64,000 nt of DNA. Source: Humulus lupulus. Its lineage: Eukaryota > Streptophyta > Magnoliopsida > Rosales > Cannabaceae. The stretch is from positions 12,462,896 through 12,526,895 of the forward strand of contig NC_084802.1 in assembly GCF_963169125.1 (NCBI RefSeq). Direction: 5' to 3'. Position numbers and translations under genes: made by a program. This document shows, one piece after another, positions 42,827 through 57,630 of this stretch. The number at the start of each line of letters is the position of its first letter. Within the stretch, counting starts at the first letter, position 1. The notes below the pieces were generated by a model that saw only the letters and a program-made list of their open reading frames with translations, was not told the origin of the DNA and made no database searches.

Positions 42827-45800
42827 ATGGATCGGTACCAGAGGGTTGAGAAGCCGAGGCCTGAAACTACCATTAACGAGAATGAGATCCGCATTACTAC
42901 TCAGGGTAGGATGAGGAACTACATTACCTATGCCACCACTCTTCTCCAGGTCCTTTTCTTTTTTCTTCCTTGCTCTTCTCTTAATATCTGTTTCATACCA
43001 TTTTTTGATGTTTTTGTATTTATGTATATATATATATATATTTGTAGGCCATGAAGTACTGATATCGCTTCTGATAAGCATATGTTGCATTTTTTTCCTT
43101 ATATATATTTTGGATTGATGATGGTTAAAATAGAGTTGCAGAATACTTGTGCCTAATATGTTAAGTTTTGGATTTTGAATATTTTTAACTGATTTTTTTC
43201 AAATGTTTATGCTGTTTTTGTGATGGCATTTAGGGTTAGACGTGCTCAGAAAAAAACAATGCATTATTAATATTTTGCTTAAGTTCATAAATGTCTTCTT
43301 ATTGTTGCACTTATTTCTCTAACATTGAGATGTTTCACTGACCATTAATTACAACCAGGAGAAAGGCTCCAAAGAAATTGCTCTTAAAGCCATGGGAAGA
43401 GCCATCAACAAGACCGTGATGATTGCAGAGTTGATTAAGGTTCAAGTCTTTTCCTAATTATGGTAACATGTCTTGTGCTTATTTACAAGTTCTTTTAATT
43501 AATATTTCCCTATTTTCTCTCTTGTAGAGGAGGATTGCCGGTCTTCATCAGAACACTTCTATTGGTTCTACCGATATAACGGATATGTGGGAGCCATTAG
43601 AAGAGGGCCTCCTTCCGTAAGTTGCATTTATCAATTGAAGTTAAGTTTCTAGTGCGTGCATTTATCTTTACTTTTTGTGATTGTTTATACCTTTTAATGA
43701 TGCAGCCTTGAAACTACCCGCCATGTGTCGGTGATAACAATTACTTTGTCCAAAGATGAGCTAGACACTTCGTCCACAGGGTATGTTAAGATCATTTTTG
43801 CTCAGGAAAGCTTACTTCTGGTACTAGACCTCTAAATTTCTTTCACTAAAAAATGCATAGGCCTTTGTGCAGTAAATGCTACAATTATTTTCATCATGTT
43901 TTCCTAGTATAGATTTTTCTATGCTGAAGATAATTTAACTTGGGTGTTTACTTTTTCTATGCTGTAGATACCAACTGCCTATTCCGGCTGATCAAGTGAA
44001 ACCCTGGACTGAATATGATTATGAAGGAGGAGGTAAATAAAAAAAAAACATTTGACTGACCATCTTATATATTTCTCTAATTTGATTAATAATGATTATG
44101 TATATTTTTTTTTGGGTGTAGAGGGCTCACCTAACAGGCGAGGCAGAGGACCCGGTGGTCGAGGAAGGGGTAGAGGAAGAGGTAATTTGAAAGTGTTGCA
44201 GTAATGCCGATGCTCACATTATTTTGGACTTTTTGGGGTCTCATTATGAGTTTTAGGAGATCTTGTATTTGATCTCTTGTTACTGCTTAATTAATTTTTT
44301 TTGATAATTAACTATAATATGAGTACCTTGGTATAGTTCTATACAAGAAAAAGATAGTCAAGATAGCTAGTATTTTTCAAAGAAGGCTTAGGACACTAGT
44401 ATTATAGATGGAGTGAAAAGGGACATCGTAGTTTTTATTGATTTAGGCAGAAGGAAAAAAGATAGAGGCAGTCTATGTCTTTGTATAGGCTAGTGCTGTA
44501 AAAAAAAATTGTTCCCAGTATTTTGTACTGTGTATAACTTTGTACAGAAGGTTCTGGGTGTCCCTTCAATTTTCAGATCTTTTTGAAAGGGAAGAAAAAA
44601 ATCCTACTATTCTACCCTATATTTCTAATGTATGGCATCCATGTCTTCTCGCCAGATTGTTTATGAGCGCTGTTTTTGATACTTTGATGCCTTTCTCAGA
44701 TCTGTCTGTCAGTCCAATTTGTTAACTTTTGCTTTGGGCATTAATGTCTAATCTATAATTTTTAAGTATGATAACTGCGTTCAGAAAATGCCTGCATCAT
44801 ATGTGTTCTTTTGCCAGGACTCAATCTTCAGTAATTCTCGCCAGTAAAAAAAATGTTTGTTTCGAGGTTGTTTGAAGCAACAAATCTGATACAGTTTTTT
44901 TCAGGCAACTTCAACAATGGAGTTACAGAGAATGGTGATGGTGGTTTTGATGGTGGACACCGTGGTGGCTATGGTGGTGGCTTTGATGGTGGGCGTGGTG
45001 GCTATGGTGGTGGTTTCGAAGGTGGGCGTGGCGGCTATGGTGGTTTTGAAGGTGGACGTGGTGGCTATGGTGGCTTTGACGGTGGACGTGGTTATGGCGG
45101 CAGGGGCCGAGGTCGTGGAAGAGGCCGTGGCTTTCGTGGTCGTGGAAGAGGAGGTTATGGTGGTGGAAATATGCAGCAACTAGAATCAGGTGGTGGTTAC
45201 AATGATTACGGAGGAGGTGCACCTATGCAAACCCGAGGTGAGGTTTTATCTATTTGAATTGATATCATCTTCTTTTATTGGAGACTTTTGAAACTAATTA
45301 ACATTTGACCGGACATTTGTAGGTGACAACACCTACTTTGAGAAGAAAAATTTACTCAAAATTTCCATTAACACACTACCTTGTTATACAAATAAGAAAA
45401 AGTTACTCAAAATTTCTAGTATTGGAACAAGCATGATGTGTGATGTGAAATAGTGCATTTGTTTGCTCAAGTTTATTGGGCAGCAAGACTTTATTTTGCT
45501 TAGGAGGCTACTTCCTTTATGCAATCTTTTAGGAAAATTTAGGTTGGAATTATTACAAATTATACTTGCAAATCAGCACTTCACTTTTTTTCAAAACAAG
45601 CTCATCAAATTGTAATAAATTGTGTGAACTCTGACCTGAAGCATGATGAACTAATTAGGAGATTTTCATTTTCACTTTAATAAAGACATGGTGGCCAAGT
45701 TCTGTAACCCATAATTGATCTGGGGGGCCTCATTTAATTCAGAACTTCTGCCTTGGTTTTATAAAGCCATTATGCCATTCTCAAGTTAACATGAATCATG

Positions 45801-45901
45801 CAGGGCGAGGTCGTGGGCGAGGTAGGGCTAGAGGCCGTGGAAGTGGTGGTGGTAGAGGGGGCTTCAGATCAGATGGACCGATGCAGGCTGTTGCTGCCTG
45901 A
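42827..45901 (+). CDS. ALBA-domain DNA/RNA-binding protein with RGG tail (307 aa, eight coding exons)
   Basis: Exons with GT-AG borders: 42827-42949, 43359-43439, 43528-43616, 43706-43780, 43968-44032, 44122-44181, 44905-45237, 45804-45901. They total 924 nt and stay in frame to a TGA. Residues about 18-110 form the Alba fold: NEIRITTQGRMRNYITYA, then KEIALKAMGRAINKTVMIAE, RRIAGLHQNTSIGSTDIT and VSVITITLSKDEL. From about residue 145 the tail is Gly/Arg-rich, with RGRGRGRG runs and repeated GG-x-RGGYGG motifs, ending in QAVAA. This matches plant ALBA proteins of the long, RGG-bearing class (ALBA4-6 of Arabidopsis), which bind RNA and DNA and act in mRNA granules and chromatin. The exact paralogue is not determined. 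Confidence 0.93.
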
Positions 45902-47357
45902 GCTCGCGCACGGTGACGTATAAAAATTTAAGTTTTAGATTGCTGAAAGTTTTGGGTGCCTGCTCTGCCGACTATGTCTATTCTAGTGAAATTTATGGGG
46001 TGAAAGGGGGTTGTTATTGGTTGGAGGCTTTGGTTAATTTCACTGATACATTTCTGGGCATACTAATTTTGACGAGCTGTCCATTTCTTAGTTGTGGCAG
46101 CCATGGTTTTGTAGTTAAAAGATTAGGTATTATTTTTTTTTTCTTAATTGCGGACTTAAACTCAGTGAGTTGTACACCTTCTATCTTTTAGAGAATAATA
46201 GAGCAGTACATTCATTATTTGTTCTTAATTACACACACCATAACTAATATTTTGGAGATAATTAAGTTTTGGAATCTAAAGTGACTGAGGTATATAACTA
46301 TTAGAATGATATTGAAGAGCTCTTGTTGGAGACCCATTTCTCTCTTTTTCTTTGTTTTGTTTAGAAAAATTTACCTATTGTAAGTGAGCAAGGGGTGGAG
46401 ATCGCTTGAACTTTGGTCTTTTCATCTGATTCTTACAGTAAGGTTTCTCTATTAAATTTTCCAAGGCACGACAACATGCAAGTGTTATAAGATAAAAATG
46501 AAAGACCCATCTGCCCCTGTGAATCCCTATCCCTCAAGATCCAGATAGATAACCAATGGTTCTTTGACTCCATTGACACCAACTGCTACAGTGCAGTACA
46601 GTCGCAAGCTGAGTTCGCAAGTATGGGTAATGGGTGCACTGCATGTCCGACCACACTTTGATAATCATATTTATTCATGCCACCACACCACTACTCAACC
46701 AACAACCAATAATAATAGACAGTTCACATGTGTATGCATCCATAAAAGGAGATAAAAACCACATTTTTGGGACTTCAAACCCAAACATTCTAAAACAAAT
46801 ACAACATATTTTACTTTCTTTCCAACTCTATTCTCTCTCACTATTGTTACGTTGGTAACCAATTTCACTTGTTAACAGTAAGAAAAAACTCACAAGTTCA
46901 AAAGCACCATATACAAACAATTCAAAAGCATAACATGCAAATAGTCTTAAATTAAACCCTTAAATCTAAAAAAAATATATTATTAATTAAATATTTGGTT
47001 CATTAATTTGCAAATTTGTATATTAAACAAAGTTCTAGTGATACTGATGCTATTAAATCTCTATGATTTTTTAATTGTTTATAATTTACTTAAATTAAAG
47101 ACTTTATTATTGTTAATATTATAGTCGACTCTTTTTCTCTTCTTACCAAGTTTATTTTAGGGGGTTTTCTTGGTAAGGTTTCTTATATTATTTATCCTAG
47201 CCTCATGTTAATAACAAATATGATATAGTGTTTTTAAAACAAAAAAAATCTTATCATATATCTTCCAAAATACAACTTTGTATAATTGTATTCGACAAAT
47301 TAGAAGAAAAAAAATTACGGACATGATTTAGGTTTAAATTTATTTTCAATATAACTA
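45902..47357. other. 3' UTR and intergenic DNA
   Basis: The 3' UTR of the ALBA gene probably ends within 46150-46250, an AT-rich part with AATAATAGAG. The rest contains short ORFs without domains or composition typical of genes. No repeat boundary was seen. Confidence 0.5.
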
Positions 47358-47755
47358 CAGGGAGCCACTTCGGTGCAGTCACTTTTCTTATTGCACCAGT
47401 GAAATCAAGTGGCTCCTTTTGGCACTTAAATATTTTTATCCCATATTTTTTTTATACGACAGTGTACATTGTAGTCATCTAAGACATCTTATAAATTTTC
47501 AAGAAATTTGAAATAATTTATAGTGCCGAAAACAAAGTTCAAACAGCTTGTTGCACTAGTATTTATTTTTTTTGTATGTGAGTGTAAAATTCAACAGTTT
47601 GAACATTATTTTCAGTACTGTAAATTATTCCAAATTTCTTAAAAATTTGCAGGATGTCTTAAATGACTACAATATACACCGTCATAAAAAAAATTAGAAA
47701 AAAAATTATTTAGGTACCGAACACACAAAAATAGCTGCATCGAAATGGTCCCCTA
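47358..47755. mobile_element. Foldback MITE, about 400 bp
   Basis: The left end CAGGGAGCCACTTCGGTGCAG pairs with the complement of the right end, TAGGGGACCATTTCGATGCAG. The homology continues inward (GAACTTTGTTTTCGG, TTTCAAATTTCTTGAAAATT, GATGACTACAATGTACAC), so nearly the whole element folds on itself. No clean target-site duplication was recognised. No ORF. Confidence 0.75.
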
Positions 47756-48217
47756 TATCTATAATACTTTTATTTTAGTTACGAAATAAATTATATTTTT
47801 TTTATTTTTTTCAAATATTTATTTAAAATAATTAAAATCCAATTTGAAAAAAATATATAAATTGAAACCTAATTCTTAGTTTTAATTGTTCTTTACAGAT
47901 TTTTAATTAGTTAAAATAATATTTTTTTATCTTTAGGATTTTTATTAGTTATACTTTTTTAAAGCCTTATTATGTTTAAACATGGAATTCATATTTAGAA
48001 AATTAAGTATTAAAATTCAATTTCTTTTAGTGTATTATATATTGTGTATTTAAAATAAAGATATTTTGGTCATGTAGAAAATAAATTTGATTTAGAATTT
48101 AGATTGTGCTTCGTATATATTTTTATATTGTCAAATGCATTAATTAAAAAAGTAAAGTGCAAATAGGTTATAAAACAAACAAGAGAATTATAAAGTGGTA
48201 TAGTTTCATAAAATATT

Positions 48218-48752
48218 AGCTTATTTAGGTCCCAGATCTTTAAACTATACACATTTTGGTAAATTGGTACTCAAACTTTGATTTTCTTGGCATTGTTAAT
48301 CCCCCACCGTTAAGTCACTATTTTTATGTTAGTTTAGGAACTAATTTGCAACAAAAAAGTTTGAGGACCAACTTTCCAAAATAATTGATGTCCCAATTGT
48401 TTTACATAATGTTATTCGTTGTAATTATGACAACCCTCCTATATATTTTCGGGAAATTTCGAACCACCACAAGAGCAATAAAATAAATACAAACTCAACC
48501 ATGTTTTCAACATATTAATTTATCCTCGTCATGTAAAAAATTAATCAGGACTTATTTTGGCAAGTTGGTCCCTTAACTTTTTTTTTGTTGCGAATTGGTC
48601 CCTAAACTAACAAAAACAAAAATGGTGACTTAACAGTGGAAGACTAACAGTGCCAAGAAATTCAAAGTTTGATGACCAATTTACCAAAAAAATTTGAGGA
48701 ACCAATTTACCAAAACATGTATAGTCTAAGGACCTGTAACACAAATAAGCCT
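48218..48752. mobile_element. 535-bp MITE with long inverted ends and 8-bp duplication
   Basis: The arms are about 200 bp. The left arm (AGCTTATTTAGGTCC, TTTTGGTAAATTGGTACTC, AGTTTAGGAACTAATTTGC) is mirrored by 48545-48752. It is flanked by AAAATATT at 48210-48217 and 48753-48760. The terminal wording resembles Mutator-like MITEs, and the duplication can be read as 8 bp, or 9 with one mismatch (AAAATATTA/AAAATATTT). No coding capacity. Confidence 0.8.
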
Positions 48753-48760
48753 AAAATATT

Positions 48761-49539
48761 TATTAAAAAATGAAAACAATGATACCATAAACATAATTTT
48801 ATCTACACAAAAAGTAATAATACGTACCAAAAATAAATTGAGTGATTTTACCAAGTTATTAATCTTAGGACATGTACAAACTTAAACTCAATAAAAATAG
48901 TTATTTTGATTCATGCCCTATAAAAAACTAGAAATGGGTGTACAAACAGAGATGTGGAAGCCACACTTTTTATTTATTCATTGTCAAACATTTTTTTTTT
49001 GGTTAATGTCTTTACAAGTATTTATTATACTTATATAAGACATGATATCAAGAAAATAAAAATACAAATTCCCATACCCATCAGAAAGTAAAATTTCCTC
49101 TCAGTTCTCTATTATAGCAATTCAAAGTTTTCTTATCACTCAGAACAAAGATTGTTACATTCTTTCTTTTTTCTTTTTTGTCAGAAAGATTATTATATTA
49201 TTTAAATTTAGAACTTGTTGAAAGTTGTTGAATAAAGATAAATAATCATATAGAATTTTAGTTCGATCTATTATCTTGTAAAATTACAATCTAATTAGTG
49301 TTATATTAGAAAATCTATAAAATCTTTTCATGAATACATTGAATAAACTCTTGTCCATACTTTTTTTTTAAAAAATTGACTAATATTTTTGCAGTGTTAA
49401 AGGATTTTTATTTTAAAATATATTTGTTGAATTTTTTTATTTAAAAAATAATATATGTTATCCATGTTTTTAACATACAATAACATGACATAAATCATCA
49501 TGTTGTTTAACCTTTCTTGAAAGTTGGAGCCTAATCTGT
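48761..49539. other. AT-rich intergenic DNA
   Basis: No gene, repeat end or RNA is supported. Confidence 0.5.
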
Positions 49540-50560
49540 AAGTGTCATTCTTATCACTCCCGTAGAAGATATTATGCTAACTATTAATGGAAGCTATCTC
49601 CTGAGAACTTAGTGAGGAGGTGAACTTCTAAAGCTCCTCGAGCCATGAGCAACTTGCCTAGATACCAAGAGTCATTCCTCTAGGGAAGGAGAATAAATGC
49701 CAAGTGTTAGCTGGAGAGATGCTCAGGACCATAGACACATGTCTGACATCTAATGGCGGCAGGGATCGTGCTATCAATTCTGTACGAGCGGCAAAAAAGA
49801 TATCCCACGATGCCGCCTGACATGAGAAAACATGCTGCTACCATGCAGACAATATTAGGAGGCACCTTTCCCAATAAAGTAATGGGCTTGTCATTCTCGT
49901 ATTGGGCCTGCCAAGTATCTAATGGGGAAAAGTTGAGAACTACCCACTTTTAAGAGTAGTTAACTAAAATTAGACACTAAATATATTTAGTTGAACTTTA
50001 CCCATTATTATTATGAGATTTCTCAAATTACCCTTATTTTAGTATATGATTCTAAGTGTTATTGTAATATGTATTATATGTGTCATATTATAGTTAAATT
50101 GGAAATGCATTCTAATTGTAGTGTGTTTAAGGAGGAAAAAAAAGTATGTAATTGGAGGAGTATAATGGGTACATTAATTAAAAATTTGGGTACTAAAATA
50201 AGAGTTAAAAATAATGGGTAAAAATTAAAGTGGATCATTTAAAATGGGTAAAGGATCTAATTTCCACTATCCTAATGAGGTCCAATAACCTATTTAATAT
50301 ATAGGCAATCTTCATTATGCATAACTAATCCCATAATGGGAAAAATTATTGTAATCAGCTCACATAAATGAGCTTAATCCCCAGTCGTCTATAAATAGGA
50401 CTAGTGCATCACTTGTAAATGGATCCCAATTTTTAGTGTATGCAAAAACGCTGCCTAAATTGTAAGAAAAATTGAGATTTGCAAGTTCTTCGTCCCAATA
50501 CAATTAATTTGTATACTAGTAATAATTAATAGTCTGAATTACGTAAATACCCCGTGTTTG
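49540..50560 (+). repeat. Probable LTR fragment with a nested small element
   Basis: The GC content rises against the background and the text has LTR-like order: a CTATAAATAGGACTAGTG TATA box near 50390, then GTAAATGGATCCC and a short AT-rich tail ending about 50560. Left and right ends are not defined. The sequence is broken at 49928-50271 by a small insertion. Confidence 0.4.
49928..50271. mobile_element. Possible Mutator-type MITE
   Basis: Flanked by CTAATGGGG (49919-49927) and CTAATGAGG (50272-50280), a 9-bp repeat with one mismatch. The ends share an imperfect inverted ACTACCCACTTTTAA / TTAAAATGGGTAAAGG motif. Removing it joins GGGCCTGCCAAGTAT with the TCCAATAACC side of the LTR fragment. 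No ORF of note. Confidence 0.4.
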
Positions 50561-51690
50561 ATCTTCTTTCCTTTAAATTTTATATTAATTTGATAGTTGA
50601 CGGAAAAATTAATACCAAAAATCATAAAAGTAAAAATAAAAAATGGTAAATATATAACTTTTTATAAAAACTATAAGAATTAGTTTTTAATAAAATATTA
50701 TAAATAATATGTTTGAGGCGAGATTTCATCAACTAAGAAATAAAAAGTAAAATATAACAAAATTTTTACGTGATTTGATGGTCAGGTAATTAACCAAGTT
50801 AAGTAAAGGTTTCGTACTCAAAGCCGAATTATGGGAGATTTGGTATGATTACATACATGGTCATACCCTTAAAACTAATAAAATAGATTAAAAGACTCAA
50901 TCTTGGACTGTTCGTTGTCGTACATAGGTGTTTCTCCACTACTCCCCAAGCACGATCTGGGCAAGACATTCCGAATTTCAAATTTTAACTTTATATTTTT
51001 AATTATAATTTTTTAAACTATTTTTATTTTATTTTCAAACTTCGAATTCATTTTCTTAATATATTAAATGTATCATCTAATTAAAATAAGAAAAATTTAG
51101 TCATATTAAAAATATATTTGACTAAAATATAATGCATAATTGATATTTTATACTGATTTCTATAGTGTTTAGTATTAACTAAATCAAAAAGGTGTAAATA
51201 GGCAATGAGATTAAAAAAAATGTATACTATATTCCTATAAAATATGTATCAACTATGGAGGAAGTAATTAATTGAAGACTTGATTGATTCAAATGGTTAT
51301 TTATGATTTGTATCTTAATTTTTATTGATTCTCTATTTTCATTTGGTGTGTTATGCTTTTGATATTCCTTGTATATAGGAGTTAGTTTAGGAAACTTGAT
51401 TACATCTTCAAGAATCATGTGTATATTATTGAAATGAAAGAAATCAGATATATTCCAATCTATTAGCATAATTTAGATAATGAATAATTGTTATATAACT
51501 TTTCATTTTATTATTATTGGAAGTACTTTCCGTACATTTTGCAGAAGAGGCAAATTAGTCCACACAGTAAATCAAAAAATACATGAATTAGAACTTTTCC
51601 TTCATAACCCCACTAAAAAATATGATGAATTTTGACAACTTAGCAAGAAAAATAAGAGCAACTAATCAGTTATTTTTCTTATTTCAAACC
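50561..51690. other. AT-rich intergenic DNA and 3' UTR of the LYR gene
   Basis: The last 100-200 bp (51500-51690) probably hold the 3' UTR of the minus-strand gene ending at 51691. Nothing else is recognised. Confidence 0.5.
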
Positions 51691-51984
51691 TTAGTGTTGT
51701 GTTTTGTTTTGAGGGGAACTGACATCGAAGGAAGATAAACCAACCGTAGCAGGGCTCTTTAGCTGATCAAGCTGCTTCTTACCGCGACGAAGTAAGTACT
51801 CGATGTAAATGTAATTTTTGCGATCTACTTGCTTTGCATTGTTGTGGAACTCTGTAGACACAATCGATTCGATTTTGCATCTATCCTCAGCAGATTTTGA
51901 ACGCGCTGCTCGCAGAAACTCTCGGTACAGGCTAAGTACTTGTTTCTGCATCCCGGAAAGCCTTGGTCCACCGGAAGGTGCCAT
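51691..51984 (-). CDS. SDHAF1: LYR-motif protein, succinate dehydrogenase assembly factor 1-like (97 aa)
   Basis: A single coding exon. Residues 10-30 read SGMQKQVLSLYREFLRAAR with the LYR tripeptide at about 19-21. They are followed by a second helix with STEFHNNAKQVDRKNYIYIE and a basic YLLRRGKKQLDQLKSP. This order (LYR, downstream Phe, then a Tyr-rich helix and LRRGKKQL) is that of complex LYR proteins related to SDHAF1. SDHAF1 acts in the mitochondrial matrix with the iron-sulfur chaperone system to mature the SDHB subunit of complex II. Length fits the family. The Ser/Asn-rich C-terminus is plant-like. The ATG at 51984 is the first in the exon. Confidence 0.85.
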   Translation of the reverse strand: MAPSGGPRLSGMQKQVLSLYREFLRAARSKSAEDRCKIESIVSTEFHNNAKQVDRKNYIYIEYLLRRGKKQLDQLKSPATVGLSSFDVSSPQNKTQH

Positions 51985-53720
51985 TGAATCTACTTATGTT
52001 AGGCACTAGATTTTCTTTTGTGTGTCGAGTAGTTTTCTAATGCTCTCTTCGTCTGTTCTGCAAAAGAACACACCTCAGAATGAAATTTTGGTTAGATGTA
52101 AAACCAACTATACTGCTTGAGAACTGAAAATTAAGGACATGGTTACAAAAATAGTTGAGAAAGTAAACACATAATCATACACTGGAAGTAAGGATATAGC
52201 AAGGGTTGGTGCTGGAATGTTGAAGAGTTAACGTTCAAGTGACAAGAAGTTCCTATGTAACATAATTAGAACATATTTCTAATAGATAAAACTGTTATCT
52301 TCTTTTGGATTTTAGATCATATTTCATAGTGATTTCAGATATTATATTGGGTTAGATGAGTTCTCTACAGTTTTATTGGCTTCATGCAGTGTGAGCTAAT
52401 TGCCGAAGTTAACCATACATTAGTCAAAGCAGATAAACGATGATTCAAAACCTCAAATGCAGCAAATCTCTGGAACAAAAACCTTAAAAGCAGAAAACTG
52501 AGTCTCATTATTAGTTTTGTAAAGATAAACTTTATCAAATATCGACATGCTAAAACTATTCAGCAACAAGGCAGAAACGATTAGAAGATGGAAAAGCTTG
52601 TCCTTTGTCATCAAAGTCTTAACAGTCATAACCCTATGCCACTTACTAGTCATCTGGAATCAACAATCTTAGACAACGTTTTGCCAAATATTCTTAGCTA
52701 AAAAATATTCAACTTCTAATTGGAATGACAACAAACAAAGCTCACTGATACTGAGAGATTTTGCTACATATTCTAAGCTACAACAAACCACCAATATATT
52801 GCCACTTGATGGTAAATATTGCAAAGACATAAAAAGACATCTCTTGCTATCATTATCATATACAAAACAGCTTGTAAAACTTCAAAGTCAAACATCATTG
52901 TATGAGCTCATGATACTGAACCTAAAGTAGAGTTTATACTAGACAATGCTCTAGAAAGTCGCAGGCACAATGAAATTTAACAAAAACGTTAGATTTGATA
53001 ACTCACAGGAGAGTTGAATGTAATTAAATGAAACCATTGAAGGAATTATCTATGCAGCTCAAGTGTTTGATAGGTCTAACTGGGCAACAAGAAAAATTGG
53101 ACAAGGGTCAGGAAGTTCTTTGAGAATATGAAAATTTCACTATGAAGGTCACTGAGGACTTCCGTCAAACATATGGTAGGCATTACAAAAACAAAATGCA
53201 GACTTTGTTCAAATCTTTTAACAGTTCATAAGAGTAATCGTATCCCTGCTTCCATACATCCATAACTGAGCATCATAGACTAACCTTCCAAGAAAAAGTG
53301 GTAAACAAAAACATATAATGCGTGGTTCCAAAAAAAAAGTAGGTACCCAGAAGAACCGGGAGCATTACAATCTCTCCAAGATCAGCAATATAATACCATT
53401 TGAAATGTACCCAAATGCTAATTTGGTTCGACTTTGTGATTATAATCAAGGTATTTATGCATATCGATCGGAAAGAAGTTCCAAACTCAATAAATTTGAT
53501 GTTAAACTTGTCTATGAATCAAACGAAATTCTGTACAAAAGCAACGTACCTCTGTTAACAACAATTTAGGAGAGAGAGAAAGTGTAGGTGGAGAAGTTTG
53601 AGGTCAGGAAGTGTAATCTCGGAAGATTTTAGGGCCTAAAATCGGAGGAGCGAGACCGCGGTGGCGGTGGTTAGCTACTGCTGCCGTTTCCGTGGTTCGG
53701 GTTCGGGTGGCTGAGCTGCT
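51985..53720 (-). promoter_or_regulatory. 5' leader of the LYR gene with a probable 1.5-kb leader intron
   Basis: A good acceptor, TTCTTTTGCAG, ends at 52058, and the leader continues to the ATG at 51984. A matching donor, AACAGAG|GTACG, is at 53548-53549, giving an intron 52058-53549. The upstream exon (about 53550-53700) is G/A-rich, with GGAGAGAGAGAAAG wording typical of plant leaders when read on the plus strand. Short ORFs inside the intron carry no domain. Confidence 0.5.
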
Positions 53721-55118
53721 GACACTTCTAAACTATTGTAGCTGTTAATGAGCAATGCATGTGCCCCTCACGTGATTTTTTCTTTTTTTGAAAATTTATT
53801 ACATGATACAATTACTCTACATTATTGTCCATGCTAACACAAATACATTTTTCCTATCCACACAACTTTTTAATTTTCTACAATGATGACATCACATCCT
53901 TGTTACAACTGCAGAGGAACAAGTGTTGAAAAAAAGTGGCAAGAAGCAAAATTACCACCACTAATACTAATATAGGAGACACAAACAACAATGCAAATAC
54001 ACAAGACCAATAACTTCACTTGTTTAGTGGTTTGTAATCTATCTTGTTTGATGTTATTTCATTTATTTTGTTATGTTTGGTCATTTTTACTGTTCTGTTC
54101 TGTTTATCTTGTTTGATGGTGTTTCATTCACTTTGTCATGTTTGGTCTTTTTCACTGATCTGTGAAGGATTCTAGTGGCCTAACACAGTGATAAAGTTAG
54201 ATATTTTAGACTCTATGATGAGTTGTATTTTATTTGCATATTAAATTACTAGTTATATGTCTTTATGGTATTTGAGATTTGTCTCTTGATTGATGAAACT
54301 CTTATTTTTTCTTAAATAAATATATAAAAAGTTAAATTAACACTACCTGTAATTTATAAGTTTCGATTCCAACCCAACACTACTTACAAAGAAAGCCAAG
54401 GATGGCACCACTTGTGATAAAGAAAAAAAACATTTATTATAAGAGTTGATGATAGCTCAAGTTTATATCAAAACAATTTGGACATTATTTAATTTGTTCA
54501 TAATCTCTTTCTTTTCTCTCTTTTAAATTGATAATTGATATTTTTTTTCCATTAGGCATGAAATCTAATGTTGTATTATCTTGTTAAGTTTTATTATTGA
54601 CAATTAAACAAATCCCTTGCACTTCAAAAGCTTCATGTGCATTTGGTAACTAGTGTGGTCATCTTCTCTCTATTTTTTTCTTTCTTTCTTTCTTTCTTGT
54701 TTTAAAGGTGGTCTACATGAAAGAATAATTTTATTTTCTTTGGATTAGATAAAGATTATGTAGATAAGGTCTTCATAATCAAGCCTTGATCATTCTTCAG
54801 TTATAGGAATGCTCTTCTTCAAAACATGACGCACAACAAGAGTCATTGCCACAACCAGAGCATAAGTCTCCAAAAGTAGAAGTTTAATGCTTGCATCCAC
54901 AATATATGGCACCAATTACATGTACCAAATAAGTCCATTTCCTGCCAGATTGTATCAGTCAACAAGTACTACATGAATAAGGTAAAGCCTCAATATGATC
55001 TCAGTTTTGATGTTTATGAGCCATGACAACCAATAATTGATTGGGTTTCATGGTTGTCCATCAAGATAGAACAACATGTGGACAGTAAAATAAGCAAAGA
55101 AATTAATACGAAAATTGA
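53721..55118. other. Intergenic DNA with a (TTTC)n run
   Basis: AT-rich, no gene. A TTTC microsatellite lies at about 54675-54698. A short duplication (CTGTTTATCTTGTTTGATG-like wording) occurs near 54040-54140. Confidence 0.5.
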
Positions 55119-55302
55119 TTATATTAATTCCAAAATTAACTCTGACGAAAACCAATAGATTCTCACAGGCATCAAAGGCAGTAGTAAATATTCAAAATAC
55201 ATAAAACTAAAGCAAAACTGTCTCGACAGAATCTCACAATCATAAAAACTGAAACTTCCTAGTTTACTTTGATGGCCCAAAATTCTTTCCAAATTTGCAA
55301 AA

Positions 55303-57541
<2,239 letters not shown>

Positions 57542-57630
57542 TGAGCTTCTCGTGCGGCGAAGGTAAGCTATACTTGCACCAGACTGAAGGGTTACGACTA
57601 AAACCCTAGATATGTTTTTATAGTACTTAT
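57542..57630 (-). promoter_or_regulatory. RPL3: RPL3 core promoter with telo-box and TATA-like box
   Basis: AAACCCTA lies at 57601-57608, a telo-box, the known cis-element of plant ribosomal protein genes. Just upstream on the minus strand is CTATAAAAAC (57614-57623), TATA-like. The first exon then runs to 57541. The exact start site is inferred. Confidence 0.65.

Noticed and set aside
44901..45222. Minus- and plus-frame repeats of Thr/Ala, His/Asn and Val/Met over ALBA exon 7
   Set aside because: These are shadow frames of the Gly/Arg repeat in the spliced ALBA exon.
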